From NCBI RefSeq assembly GCF_026427595.1, contig NZ_CP101527.1:4149001-4213000 (forward strand): DNA of 64,000 bases, in the 5' to 3' direction. Under the pieces are notes generated by a model. The model ran no database searches and had not been told where the DNA came from. It was given only the letters and a program-made list of their open reading frames with translations. The translations under genes were made by a program, and so were the position numbers. The DNA comes from Alkalimarinus sediminis (GTDB taxonomy: Bacteria > Pseudomonadota > Gammaproteobacteria > Pseudomonadales > Oleiphilaceae). This document shows, one piece after another, positions 45,701 through 53,976 of the stretch (position 1 is its first letter; each line of letters opens with the position of its first letter).

Positions 45701-46748
45701 GCGTACAGGCGGTGATGATATTGCCCAAGCGTTTGCATTAATGGGTATCAAGCCGGTTTGGGCTGCGGGTTCAAATCGCGTCACTGACTTTGAAATTATC
45801 CCCAACTTCTTGTTTAACCGACCACGCGTTGATGTGACCTTACGGGTATCCGGTTTCTTCCGTGACGCCTTTCCTAATGTTATGAAGCTCTATGACGCTG
45901 CCGTAAACGCACTGGCGGAGCATCAAGAACCTGGGAATACCAACACCATTAAACAGCGTATCGAGAGTGATATTGAACAATTAACTCAAAACGGCCTGTC
46001 CCCCGAACAAGCAAAGCAGCAGGCACGATGGCGGGTATTCGGCTCTAAACCCGGCGCTTACGGTGCAGGTCTACAAGGCCTGATAGATGAACGCTGCTGG
46101 GATACCCCCGACGACCTCGCTGAAGCCTATATAAACTGGGGTGGTTACGCCTATGGCCAAAACGAACAAGGTACTCAAGCCTTCGAAACCTTCGAGCATC
46201 GCTTAGGGCAGTTAGAAGCCGTGGTTCAAAATCAGGATAATCGCGAGCACGATCTCTTAGACTCCGATGACTACTATCAATTTCAAGGCGGTATGACCAA
46301 CGCGGTAAGAGTGATCTCTGGCGAAACCCCTGCGGTTTATCACGGCGACCACTCAAACCCTGCAGCTCCGCAGATAAAAACACTACAAGAAGAACTCAAC
46401 CGAGTGATCCGGTCTAGAGTTATCAACCCAAAGTGGATAGCCGGTATGCAACGTCATGGCTACAAGGGCGCATTTGAAATGGCCGCCACCGTCGACTACC
46501 TCTTTGCATACGACGCCACCACCGACATGATTTCAGATTATCAGTATGAAATGGTGGCCGATAATTATCTATTTGAAGAGAAAAACCGCGAGTTTCTAGA
46601 AAACAATAACCCAAAAGCGATGCAAGAGATGGCAGAACGAATGATGGAGGCGATTCAACGAGGGTTGTGGGACGAGCCCGGTGATTACGCTAATCTATTA
46701 GAAAGTCTACTGTTAGACATTGAGGATAAACTAGAACAGGGAATGTAG
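42798..46748 (+). CDS. cobN: Cobaltochelatase subunit CobN
   Basis: A 1316-residue CobN, close to the usual ~1250-1300, related to ChlH/BchH. It inserts cobalt into hydrogenobyrinic acid a,c-diamide in the late-insertion route, with an ATPase partner (here presumably the product at 26251-28152). Landmarks: LANYPTRDGRIGNGVGLDTPAS, HIGKHGNLEWLPGKGLALS (metal and substrate region), VNDPGEGAQAKRR, GNVDV-like RDAFPNVMKLYDAAV, and the C-terminal WKGAFEMAATVDY-like segment. Residues ~829-855 are encoded by a palindromic repeat element inserted in frame (45284-45362). It starts 3 bases after cobW. Confidence 0.95.
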   Translation: MHLLAAKPGGFSDDEGIIDLQQTAADIVILAAQDSTLSMLAQCAESLPEGYPSIRLANFVNLTKPAAFDLYAHRVLEHAQFIVVSLLGGKAYLPYGVEQLQKICRSTGAQLAIVPGDDQPDEELFAASTLPRDDLIRLWRYLREGGIRNTENAYRFIQQTYFKASINPNERLIAYEEPRPLPRTLIYCPHRHEQSFQEWQQRVAQRREQAEHAIPTAVLLFYRSHLQAGNTQAFSAFIEQLEQNGLAVLPIATASLKEPECKALVDQLSQKSDCRVFLNTTAFSIRSATTDESGEQGFIGNAHLSSQPDLLEPDSLFAVNAPVLQVILAANSEEDWQEHSQGLRSRDIAMNIALPEMDGRIISRAISFKSEIDRSDRTEYSQVGYQLQPDRAEFVAELAARWASLSIKPNAEKRIALILANYPTRDGRIGNGVGLDTPASTIEIINAMGQAGYPIEGIPETGNALIQELLGNVTNDLDSVDLRPCQQSLSIDEYQHHFATLPEACQQAVLERWGSPDQDPKHRSGRIMIAGIRLGETFVGIQPARGFNVDVAANYHDPDLVPPHSYLAFYFWLRHSYQVDAFIHIGKHGNLEWLPGKGLALSNRCWPEIALGPMPHLYPFIVNDPGEGAQAKRRSQAVVLDHLMPPMTRAETYGELQELEQWVDELYQAMGVDPRREALLRSKILDLINRTNLLAELNLKGDEVNDENAVLNELDAYLCDLKEAQIRDGLHTYGVKPSGEQRTDTLVALTRLPRGEQRVEDASILNCLVKDLSLTLECHADSPLFDPLKFDAQTSWQGPKPEILYDIEPSPWRTHADTRERLELLAKELIGCACAPIPDIKHTLTEDNGAQAHPMMSHFPCTHALFQHIKKVIAPAFDGSAPEELRQLLNGLEGGFVPPGASGAPTRGRLDVLPTGRNFYSVDSRSIPTPAAWELGQASAEQLVMRHLQEHGDYPKTLGLSVWGTATMRTGGDDIAQAFALMGIKPVWAAGSNRVTDFEIIPNFLFNRPRVDVTLRVSGFFRDAFPNVMKLYDAAVNALAEHQEPGNTNTIKQRIESDIEQLTQNGLSPEQAKQQARWRVFGSKPGAYGAGLQGLIDERCWDTPDDLAEAYINWGGYAYGQNEQGTQAFETFEHRLGQLEAVVQNQDNREHDLLDSDDYYQFQGGMTNAVRVISGETPAVYHGDHSNPAAPQIKTLQEELNRVIRSRVINPKWIAGMQRHGYKGAFEMAATVDYLFAYDATTDMISDYQYEMVADNYLFEEKNREFLENNNPKAMQEMAERMMEAIQRGLWDEPGDYANLLESLLLDIEDKLEQGM
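45284..45362. repeat. Palindromic repeat, family B copy 2, inside the cobN reading frame
   Basis: Left arm TATAGGGTGCGCTTGCGCAC (from 45284) and right arm GGTGCACAAGCGCACCCTAT (to 45361) match the intergenic copies at 14169 and 57403. Within cobN it encodes about 26 residues (IGCACAPIPDIKH ... NGAQAHPM) without breaking the frame. Confidence 0.85.
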
Positions 46749-46771
46749 CTTTGATGCAGTGAGGAACGAGC

Positions 46772-46815
46772 GGAATCAGGGAGAATTTAACTATAGTCGG
46801 TTGCTCCTCGATTCC
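46772..46815. other. Hairpin candidate downstream of cobN
   Basis: GGAATCAGGGAG (46772-46783) pairs with CTCCTCGATTCC (46804-46815) at 10 of 12 positions. There is no T-run, so a terminator is doubtful; it may mark the end of the cobalamin unit. Confidence 0.3.
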
Positions 46816-46869
46816 ATTCACCCTCCTGCCAACAAAACTACAGGGTCTCATCTAAATGACCTAAGTAGC

Positions 46870-47169
46870 CTACAGCTGAGGGCAACCCTTAATCGTCAAC
46901 GCAATGTTCGTTGCATCTTTAACATTTTGATAATAAGAATCAGATGCCTGAACCGCAGCACTAGCCATTTCACCATATTCAACGTTAATCATCTTACCTA
47001 GGTTAGTTAACGTATCTACGGAAGTTCTATCGGCATCATAAGCCGAAAAAGCGCCTTGTATCTGTTCACAGGATGCAGTGATGCCATTAGTCGCCATACT
47101 TGATAGTTGGCCCGATGTTTGGCAACCTGTTAGAGAGATAAAAGCCAGTAAAAGTAATTTTTTATTCAT
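46870..47169 (-). CDS. Small putative lipoprotein
   Basis: A 99-residue protein with a signal peptide and lipobox LTGC (MNKKLLLLAFISLTGCQT), so the mature protein is ~84 residues. Two further cysteines (SCEQI, GCPQL) could form a disulfide. The rest is helical and Ala/Ser/Asp-rich with no family I recognise. It is transcribed toward cobN and diverges from mltF. The ATG at 47169 is preferred over a start four codons upstream. Confidence 0.7.
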   Translation of the reverse strand: MNKKLLLLAFISLTGCQTSGQLSSMATNGITASCEQIQGAFSAYDADRTSVDTLTNLGKMINVEYGEMASAAVQASDSYYQNVKDATNIALTIKGCPQL

Positions 47170-47293
47170 ATTAAGTCTCAAAAGTTAGAAGGGGTTGTAT
47201 GGAGCCATTCTAATAAGTTGTAGCATTAAATGTAACCAAAAGTTAACGGTGTCGTTTGGCATTAACCAAAAGACATTGAGGAGCGCCTCTTAA

Positions 47294-48814
47294 GTGGTCA
47301 TTAAATCTAAGCACACAACAATACTATTTAGCCTGACACTTGGCCTAATGGTCGCTTTTCTCATCAACAAATACGATATCTTACACACAGAAACCACACA
47401 AAATGTCACTTCCGAGATCTATCCTCAAGAACCAGCATTTACCGGAATAACCCCACCAGTCATTCGAATAAACTCGATACTAAAAAGAGGTACTTTAAGG
47501 GTCGCCACCCGCAATGCACCCACGACCTATTACCATGGACCTTTAGGCCCCAAAGGATTTGAGTATGACCTGGTCAAAGATTTTGCCGACTACCTGGGTG
47601 TAGATCTAGAAATCGTTCTCTACGATAACATTGCCGATATCCTCGCTGCGGTCAATTCAGAGGACGTTGATTTAGCGGCAGCCGGAATCACCCAAACCCG
47701 AGAGCGTCAACAATCGTACCTTTTTGGCCCTTCCTATCAAGATATAAAACAGCAGGTGATCTGTAATCGTAAGAATGGCGCACCAAAATCAATAGCCGAC
47801 CTCGTGAACCGCGACATACACGTCATATCACAAAGTAGCTATGTAGAAAGACTAAAAGAGTTAGCCAAGGAGACGCCTGAGCTGTCATGGACGGAGCATC
47901 ACTCCGTTTCTACTGAAGAGTTAATTCATGATGTTGCCGATGGCCATATTGAGTGCGTTGTAAGTGACTCAAATATTGTGAAGTTAAACCAACGATATTT
48001 CCCCAATATCAAAACAGGAGTCGCAATTACAGAAACTCAGCCTCTGGCATGGGTGCTAAGCCAACAGTCAGCCACACTAAAACAAGTCATTAACGACTGG
48101 TTTACACAATATCGCGAGCTTGGTCTTCTTGCCTCTCTTAAACAACACTACTATCAATACGTGCCGATTTTTGATTATGTCGATATCAGAGCGTTTCACC
48201 GCAGAATTGATGCCAGACTACCCAAATATAAGCCCTATTTCGAGCAAGCTGCAGACAAACACCAATTAGATTGGTTATTACTTGCTGCGCAATCCTACCA
48301 AGAGTCTCACTGGAACCCTAAAGCTAAAAGCCCAACAGGTGTACGAGGCATGATGATGCTCACGTTACCCACCGCAAGGCAGGTGGGAGTCAAAAGCAGA
48401 CTCGATGCTAAACAAAGTATTGATGGTGGTGCTAAATATATGTCATCGTTAATTGGGCGACTTCCTAAAGACATTCCTGAACACAGCCGTATTTGGTTTG
48501 GACTCGCCGCCTATAATGTCGGTATGGGTCATCTATATGACGCACGAAACCTTGCAAGCAAACTGGGTAAAGACCCAAATAGTTGGCACGATATGCAAGA
48601 AGTCTTGCCTCTACTCGCCAACAAAAAGTATTACACCAGGCTACGTTATGGCTACGCCAGAGGTTATGAGCCTGTCGAGTATGTAAAACGTGTTCGCCAT
48701 TACCGGGATATATTAGATAAAAAAGTGCAAAAACAAGAACAACTAGAAAAAGAAGAACAATTAAAAAAAGACGAGCAATTAGCAGCGGAAATTTCCAGCG
48801 CTAACACTCCATAA
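47294..48814 (+). CDS. mltF: Membrane-bound lytic murein transglycosylase F
   Basis: A 506-residue enzyme with an N-terminal membrane anchor (residues ~9-24), a periplasmic binding-protein domain (about 58-280, RGTLRVATRNAPTTYYHG) that tunes activity, and a lytic transglycosylase (SLT) domain with the catalytic glutamate in SYQESHW (E337), SPTGVRGMMMLTLPTA and AAYNVGMGHL. It cleaves peptidoglycan to 1,6-anhydro products. The C-terminal tail is Lys/Glu/Gln-rich (KVQKQEQLEKEEQ). GTG start with AGGAG about 10 bases upstream. Confidence 0.94.
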   Translation: MVIKSKHTTILFSLTLGLMVAFLINKYDILHTETTQNVTSEIYPQEPAFTGITPPVIRINSILKRGTLRVATRNAPTTYYHGPLGPKGFEYDLVKDFADYLGVDLEIVLYDNIADILAAVNSEDVDLAAAGITQTRERQQSYLFGPSYQDIKQQVICNRKNGAPKSIADLVNRDIHVISQSSYVERLKELAKETPELSWTEHHSVSTEELIHDVADGHIECVVSDSNIVKLNQRYFPNIKTGVAITETQPLAWVLSQQSATLKQVINDWFTQYRELGLLASLKQHYYQYVPIFDYVDIRAFHRRIDARLPKYKPYFEQAADKHQLDWLLLAAQSYQESHWNPKAKSPTGVRGMMMLTLPTARQVGVKSRLDAKQSIDGGAKYMSSLIGRLPKDIPEHSRIWFGLAAYNVGMGHLYDARNLASKLGKDPNSWHDMQEVLPLLANKKYYTRLRYGYARGYEPVEYVKRVRHYRDILDKKVQKQEQLEKEEQLKKDEQLAAEISSANTP

Positions 48815-48988
48815 TAGAGAGATTAACAGGCCGTTGATTCATATATTCACTAGGTTAACGTCAAGATAAATAGGTAGATAAACACCTACGGTATAACCTG
48901 AGTGGAATGCTGACCATTTCACAATCCCCCTCATTAACGAGTACATTTGTAAGCTGAGTCACTCAAAAACAAAATTGATATCTGTTAT

Positions 48989-49007
48989 GATTGAGAGATT
49001 ATCAATC
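48989..49007. promoter_or_regulatory. Possible operator before the desaturase gene
   Basis: GATTGA-N7-TCAATC, a 6-bp perfect inverted repeat 32 bases before the ATG, overlapping a likely promoter. The regulator is unknown. Confidence 0.35.
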
Positions 49008-49039
49008 AACATTGCTCGCATAGTGTGTCGGAATAGGTT

Positions 49040-50158
49040 ATGAAAAAGCCCAATATTATTTGGATTAATGTACTGATTTTTTCTATTACTGCATTGGTCG
49101 CATTAATCGGTGTACCTTGGTATGGGATGGTTCATGGCTATGATAGCTACCATTTACTAGCGACCGTACTATGTATTGGTTACTGCGGTATGTCGATCAC
49201 AGCAGGCTACCATCGCCTGTGGTCTCACCATGCATATGAAGCCAACATTATCATTCGAATTATCTACGCAATAGGTGGTGCATTCGCGTTGCAGAATAGT
49301 GCCCTGCACTGGTCGTCCGATCACCGAATCCACCACCGCTATGTTGATAACAACGAAAAAGACCCTTACTCGGCTAAAAAAGGATTTTGGTATTCTCATA
49401 TCGGCTGGATGTTGAGAGATTATCAACGCGAACGCTACGATGATTACTCCAATGTTCCAGACTTAAAACGTGACCCTATTGTAATGTGGCAGCACCGCAA
49501 TTATAAGTGGCTAGCTGCAGCGACAAATTTCGGAATCCCCCTTGCTATCGGCTTCTGGCATGGTGATGTATGGGGTATGTTATTAACTGTAGGCGTGTTG
49601 CGCTTGGTTATTTCTCACCATGTTACGTTCTTTATCAACTCTCTGGCACACTTGTGGGGACGACAGCCGTACAGCGATAAAAGTACCGCTAAAGACAACG
49701 CACTTATTGCTTACTTTACCTTCGGAGAGGGTTATCACAACTATCATCACAGCTTCCAATTTGATTATCGTAACGGCATTCGTTGGTGGCAATTTGACCC
49801 CACTAAATGGCTTATTTGGAGCTTAAATAAAGTAGGACTGGCAAAGAATTTACGCACCTGTGGTAATGATCGAATCGAAAAAGCGAAAGCTCAAATGCTA
49901 CTGAAAAAAGCCAATGAGGGACTAAGTAAACTGCCCAACGCAGACGAAATAAGAGACATGCTACACACTGAATATGAGCACTTAGTTGAACATATAAACC
50001 AAGCCTATGAAGCAAAAAAAGCATGGCTAGAGATGAAGAGAAACGACTTAATCGAAGCATATGATAAATCAGAGGCAATGAAGCAATACAAAGAAATTAA
50101 GTCGAACCTGCAAGAACAACGTGAAAAGTGGAATAGCTTAATAACCCAATACGCTTAA
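49040..50158 (+). CDS. Acyl-CoA/acyl-lipid delta-9-type fatty acid desaturase
   Basis: A 372-residue membrane di-iron enzyme. All three histidine boxes are present: HRLWSH (around residue 58), HRIHHR (around 94), and HNYHH in GEGYHNYHHSF (around 234). Four transmembrane helices are visible around them. The last ~90 residues (after CGNDRIEKAKAQ) form a charged helical tail with coiled-coil character beyond the catalytic core, longer than in many bacterial homologues. It would introduce a double bond into saturated acyl chains, adjusting membrane fluidity. Confidence 0.92.
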   Translation: MKKPNIIWINVLIFSITALVALIGVPWYGMVHGYDSYHLLATVLCIGYCGMSITAGYHRLWSHHAYEANIIIRIIYAIGGAFALQNSALHWSSDHRIHHRYVDNNEKDPYSAKKGFWYSHIGWMLRDYQRERYDDYSNVPDLKRDPIVMWQHRNYKWLAAATNFGIPLAIGFWHGDVWGMLLTVGVLRLVISHHVTFFINSLAHLWGRQPYSDKSTAKDNALIAYFTFGEGYHNYHHSFQFDYRNGIRWWQFDPTKWLIWSLNKVGLAKNLRTCGNDRIEKAKAQMLLKKANEGLSKLPNADEIRDMLHTEYEHLVEHINQAYEAKKAWLEMKRNDLIEAYDKSEAMKQYKEIKSNLQEQREKWNSLITQYA

Positions 50159-50164
50159 CGTTCA

Positions 50165-50192
50165 TTTATGGGTGTTAATATACACCCATAAA
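50165..50192. terminator. Perfect 11-bp hairpin after the desaturase gene
   Basis: TTTATGGGTGT (50165-50175) pairs with ACACCCATAAA (50182-50192). There is no strong T-run after it, so termination efficiency is uncertain, but it lies 6 bases after the stop codon. Confidence 0.55.
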
Positions 50193-50252
50193 ATGTTTCT
50201 GATATACTACCGCAATATTTTTACCAAGATGCTTATCTTTAACAAGGATGTT

Positions 50253-50504
50253 ATGAAAAGCAAAGAAGTCTCCGTATCCCGTCCCCGCGTATCAGCCTTT
50301 CTGTATGGGGTTGACCGAGTGTTTATTATCTCGGGAATCAGCTCAGTCATAGCTGTATGGTTTGTCTGGCACTTTATATTTGATCTTGTCTTGCAGGTTA
50401 TTCTTGGAATGACTGCTTTAGTACTTTGGATTAAAAATATTCAGCTCAAACGACACCTCAATAAGCTTGAAAGTAGAACCAGTGTTCTCTTAGATAATAC
50501 GTAA
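50253..50504 (+). CDS. Small two-helix membrane protein
   Basis: An 83-residue protein with two transmembrane helices (about residues 18-38 and 43-60: VFIISGISSVIAVWFVW and LVLQVILGMTALVLWI) and basic tails. No family is recognised. The ATG at 50253 follows AAGGA by 5-6 bases; the frame extends upstream through the desaturase terminator hairpin and that part is unlikely to be translated. Confidence 0.6.
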   Translation: MKSKEVSVSRPRVSAFLYGVDRVFIISGISSVIAVWFVWHFIFDLVLQVILGMTALVLWIKNIQLKRHLNKLESRTSVLLDNT

Positions 50505-50569
50505 CCTCAAATGGGCATGAAGCCCGAATCGTTGTGCTACACAACGAAAACGCAAAAAAAGGATTTAAA

Positions 50570-51268
50570 ATGAAAATGATCTCCACCATAAAGTACCTCT
50601 TTGGCTCCATTGGTTTAGCGATGTTAGTAGGCATGCTGTTTATTTACCAAAGTAACCAGTCATTCCTGGCAACAGCTCATACTGCAGAGGGGACCATTAT
50701 CGATTTTGTTCGCTCCCGCTCAGAGAACTCCACTACCTATGCTCCGGTTATTGCCTTTTACGCCCAAGATGGTGAAGAGACTATATTCACTTCCTCTAGC
50801 TTTAGCAGCCCAGGTAAGTACAGTATAAATGAGAAGGTTGAGTTACTTTATCAACCAGCAAACCCTATTGATGCAAAAATAAACAGCTTTTTCTCGCTAT
50901 GGGGCGGCTGTATGATTGTTGGCATATTAGGGTCTAGCTTCTTTTCGGTAGGCTTGATCATTACGCTTGTTGGTCGTTCAAAAAAGAAGAGAATAAACGA
51001 CTTAAAAAACAATGGCACCCCCATCGAAACAACCTTCCAAAGTGTTGAGATTAATGGCTCGCTCGTCGTTAACGGCAGCAGCCCTTATCAGATCCACACA
51101 CAATGGACCAACCCAGAAAATGCCAAGCTACATATATTCAAGAGTGAGAATATTTGGTTTGACCCTAGCAACCATATTAAAAACGATAAAATAACGGTTT
51201 TAATCGATAGAAATAACCCTAAGAAGTATTATGTTGATACTTCATTTTTACCTGAGGTAGCCGCTTAG
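50570..51268 (+). CDS. DUF3592-type membrane protein
   Basis: A 232-residue protein with an N-terminal helix (about residues 9-28), an extracytoplasmic beta domain (TAEGTIIDFVRSRSENSTTYAPVIAF ... KVELLYQPANPIDAKIN), a second helix pair region (WGGCMIVGILGSSFFSVGLIITLV), and a further beta domain ending KITVLIDRNNPKKYYVD. This VxYdPxNP-like repeat around a helix is the DUF3592 pattern, of unknown function. An AAAGGA 6 bases before the ATG at 50570 sets the start. Confidence 0.8.
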   Translation: MKMISTIKYLFGSIGLAMLVGMLFIYQSNQSFLATAHTAEGTIIDFVRSRSENSTTYAPVIAFYAQDGEETIFTSSSFSSPGKYSINEKVELLYQPANPIDAKINSFFSLWGGCMIVGILGSSFFSVGLIITLVGRSKKKRINDLKNNGTPIETTFQSVEINGSLVVNGSSPYQIHTQWTNPENAKLHIFKSENIWFDPSNHIKNDKITVLIDRNNPKKYYVDTSFLPEVAA

Positions 51269-51592
51269 AATACAGTGTTAGCGGGACGAAAAGCACTAGC
51301 AGAGTAATCCCGCCCAACAACGTACTTATTTTATTATCTAGTAAATTATTATAGAATGCCCCGCTATTTTTTATATTTTGATTAAGGTAAAGCGCTTTGC
51401 AAATAATCTGTCGTAGCGCGCTCCCCTCCTTAAAAGTCACCTGCTCTCCCGTGATGCCTCAATACTAAAACACTAGGCAATAGGGCTGTGCTAGTTATGA
51501 CTTATAAACAAATACTTATTCTATAACTGAGAGACTAGGGCTGCTGTCCCAGCTGAAATAGCGTTGTTTCTAATTACATCACAAGGTTTTCT
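51269..51592. other. Intergenic region before the SulP gene
   Basis: About 320 A+T-rich bases. The promoter of the SulP-Usp pair is presumably here, but I cannot pick a confident one, and I see no strong terminator or repeat. Confidence 0.35.
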
Positions 51593-53080
51593 ATGCTTGA
51601 AAAAATCAAACTCGACTGGCTCTCTAATATAAGGGGAGACTTACTTGCAGGGACAGTTGTTGCTCTGGCGCTCATTCCCGAGGCGATCGCATTCTCTATT
51701 ATTGCAGGGGTTGATCCTAAAGTAGGACTATATGCCTCTTTCTGTATCGCTGTCATCATCTCTGTAGTGGGTGGCCGACCCGGCATGATTTCTGCCGCAA
51801 CAGGCGCTATGGCACTCCTTATGGTTACACTGGTAAAAGAGCATGGCCTCCAATACCTCCTTGCAGCCACGTTATTAACAGGGGTTTTCCAAATCCTCGC
51901 GGGTTATTTAAAGCTCGGCAGCTTAATGCGGTTTGTATCTCGCTCTGTTGTCACGGGGTTTGTAAACGCCCTTGCCATCCTTATATTTATGGCTCAATTA
52001 CCCGAATTAACCAATGTTACCTGGCATGTATATGCAATGACAGCCGCTGGTTTAGGAATTATCTACCTATTCCCTTATATTCCTAAGATTGGAAAAACCA
52101 TCCCATCACCTTTAGTCTGTATTGTTACTTTAACCGCTGTCGCCATATATATGGGACTTGATATTCGTACCGTCGGTGATATGGGGCAACTTCCTGACAC
52201 CTTACCTATATTTTTATGGCCTGATGTACCTCTAAATCTCGATACTTTATTGATTATATTGCCTTATTCGATCGGCCTGGCTGTAGTTGGTTTACTTGAA
52301 TCTATGATGACAGCCACCATCGTTGATGACTTAACAGATACCAAGAGCGACAAAAATAAAGAGTGTCGCGGTCAAGGCATTGCAAACATCGGTGCTGGTC
52401 TAATGGGCGGTATGGCAGGCTGTGCGATGATTGGTCAATCGATCATCAATGTAAAATCTGGCGGTAGAGGAAGACTTTCGACTTTCACCGCAGGTACTTT
52501 GCTCATCATCATGGTTGTTTTTATGGATGAGTGGATAAAGCAAATACCGATGGCTGCACTCGTTGCAGTTATGATCATGGTTTCGATTGGAACCTTCTCT
52601 TGGAGCTCTATTACAGATTTAAAGAAACACCCGATATCAACCAATATCGTTATGATCTCGACTGTCGTCGTGGTTGTAGCTACCCACAACTTAGCACTTG
52701 GTGTTTTAGTAGGCGTACTGTTAGCGACATTGTTCTTTGCCAACAAGATTGGCCGTTTTATGGTAGTAAAATCAGAACAATCCAACGAAGATGTGCGCAC
52801 TTATGAGGTAGTAGGCCAAGTATTCTTTGCTTCATCTGAACAATTTATCGAGTCATTCGACTTTAAAGAAGTGGTAGATAAAGTCATTATTGATCTTACT
52901 CATGCTCATTTTTGGGATATTACTGCAGTATCATCTCTTGATAAGGTCGTGATTAAGTTCCGTCGGGAAGGCGCTGAAGTCGAGGTAATCGGCATGTCAC
53001 AAGCGACTGAAACCATTGTTGATAAATTTGGCGCTCACAACGACCCCAAAGAAGTCGAAAAGCTAATGGCCGGACACTAA
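51593..53080 (+). CDS. SulP (SLC26) family anion transporter with STAS domain
   Basis: A 495-residue transporter with 12-14 transmembrane helices. The opening DLLAGTVVALALIPEAIAFSIIAGVDPKVGLYASF and GRPGMISAATGAMALLMV are SulP signatures; a C-terminal STAS domain (about residues 405-490, VIIDLTHAHFWDITAVSSLDKVV) lies in the cytoplasm. Family members carry sulfate, bicarbonate or dicarboxylates; the sequence alone does not decide. A universal stress protein gene follows 10 bases later, a pairing frequent with SulP genes. Confidence 0.9.
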   Translation: MLEKIKLDWLSNIRGDLLAGTVVALALIPEAIAFSIIAGVDPKVGLYASFCIAVIISVVGGRPGMISAATGAMALLMVTLVKEHGLQYLLAATLLTGVFQILAGYLKLGSLMRFVSRSVVTGFVNALAILIFMAQLPELTNVTWHVYAMTAAGLGIIYLFPYIPKIGKTIPSPLVCIVTLTAVAIYMGLDIRTVGDMGQLPDTLPIFLWPDVPLNLDTLLIILPYSIGLAVVGLLESMMTATIVDDLTDTKSDKNKECRGQGIANIGAGLMGGMAGCAMIGQSIINVKSGGRGRLSTFTAGTLLIIMVVFMDEWIKQIPMAALVAVMIMVSIGTFSWSSITDLKKHPISTNIVMISTVVVVVATHNLALGVLVGVLLATLFFANKIGRFMVVKSEQSNEDVRTYEVVGQVFFASSEQFIESFDFKEVVDKVIIDLTHAHFWDITAVSSLDKVVIKFRREGAEVEVIGMSQATETIVDKFGAHNDPKEVEKLMAGH

Positions 53081-53090
53081 GGAGATAATA

Positions 53091-53942
53091 ATGAATAAGA
53101 TCATAACATGTGTAGATGGCTCGGCTTATTCTGACGCTGTTTGTAATGCTGGTATATGGGCCGCCAATAAGCTCAAGAAGCCTATTTTATTTTTACATGC
53201 CATTGAAAAGGGAAACGCTCCTAGTACAGACAACTTAAGTGGAGCCATCGGATTAGGTGCTCGCTCTTCATTACTAAAAGAGATGTCTGCACTCGATCAG
53301 CAGAGAAACAAACTAGCCCTAGAAGTTGGCAAAGAACTACTTGCTCACGCTGTTGAGCTGGCCGAACAGAATGGCTGCGAGGACATTGAAAAAACGCAAC
53401 GACATAGTGACATAGTAGAGGCTATCTGTGATCTTGAATCAGACGCTCGCTTTTTAGTCATTGGACGCTCAGGTGAAAGTCACGGGGAAAACTTTAAAGC
53501 GATTGGCTCTCATATAGAGCAAGTCATTCGACAAGTACATACGCCCATTCTTATTGCCAATCAAGATTTCAAAGCGCCTCAGAACTTTATGTTTGCCTAT
53601 GATGGCCGAGAAACCGCTGACAAAGCCGTTAAGCGGATTATTGATGGCGGGTTGCTCCATAACTTAACCTGCCACCTCGTCACTGTTAAGAACAATCAGA
53701 AAGACTTATTGGATAAGTTTAAGCGCACAGAAGCCATGCTTAAAGAGAGTGGCTTTGACGTTAAATCTAGCTTCTTAGAAGGCAATATTTTTAACTCATT
53801 GATGGACTACAAAACCAAAAACAACGTAGAAATGCTGGTTATGGGTGCTTTCTCTCACTCGAAGATCGCGCAAGCATTTTTGGGTAGTAATACACTTAAG
53901 ATGATAGAAAAAGTTCATCTGCCATTAGTGGTTTTGCGTTAA
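53091..53942 (+). CDS. Universal stress protein, tandem UspA domains
   Basis: A 283-residue cytoplasmic protein with two Usp folds (about 1-155 and 160-283). The first has IITCVDGSAYSDAVCNAGIWAA, DARFLVIGRSGESHGENFKAIGSHIEQVIR and PILIANQ; the second starts at FMFAYDGRETADKAVKR and ends with MLVMGAFSHSKIAQAFLGSNTLKMIEKVHLPLVVLR, whose G-x2-G-x9-GS-like ATP-binding pattern is present. An AGGAGATAAT precedes the ATG. Co-transcription with the SulP gene suggests it modulates the transporter. Confidence 0.92.
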   Translation: MNKIITCVDGSAYSDAVCNAGIWAANKLKKPILFLHAIEKGNAPSTDNLSGAIGLGARSSLLKEMSALDQQRNKLALEVGKELLAHAVELAEQNGCEDIEKTQRHSDIVEAICDLESDARFLVIGRSGESHGENFKAIGSHIEQVIRQVHTPILIANQDFKAPQNFMFAYDGRETADKAVKRIIDGGLLHNLTCHLVTVKNNQKDLLDKFKRTEAMLKESGFDVKSSFLEGNIFNSLMDYKTKNNVEMLVMGAFSHSKIAQAFLGSNTLKMIEKVHLPLVVLR

Positions 53943-53952
53943 TAACAGATAA

Positions 53953-53976
53953 GAGCTCCTACCTTTGTCGGAGCTC
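53953..53976. terminator. Hairpin between convergent usp and binding-protein genes
   Basis: GAGCTCC (53953-53959) and GGAGCTC (53970-53976) form a perfect 7-bp stem overlapping the stop codon of the minus-strand gene. T-runs are weak on both sides; it is a plausible bidirectional terminator. Confidence 0.5.
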
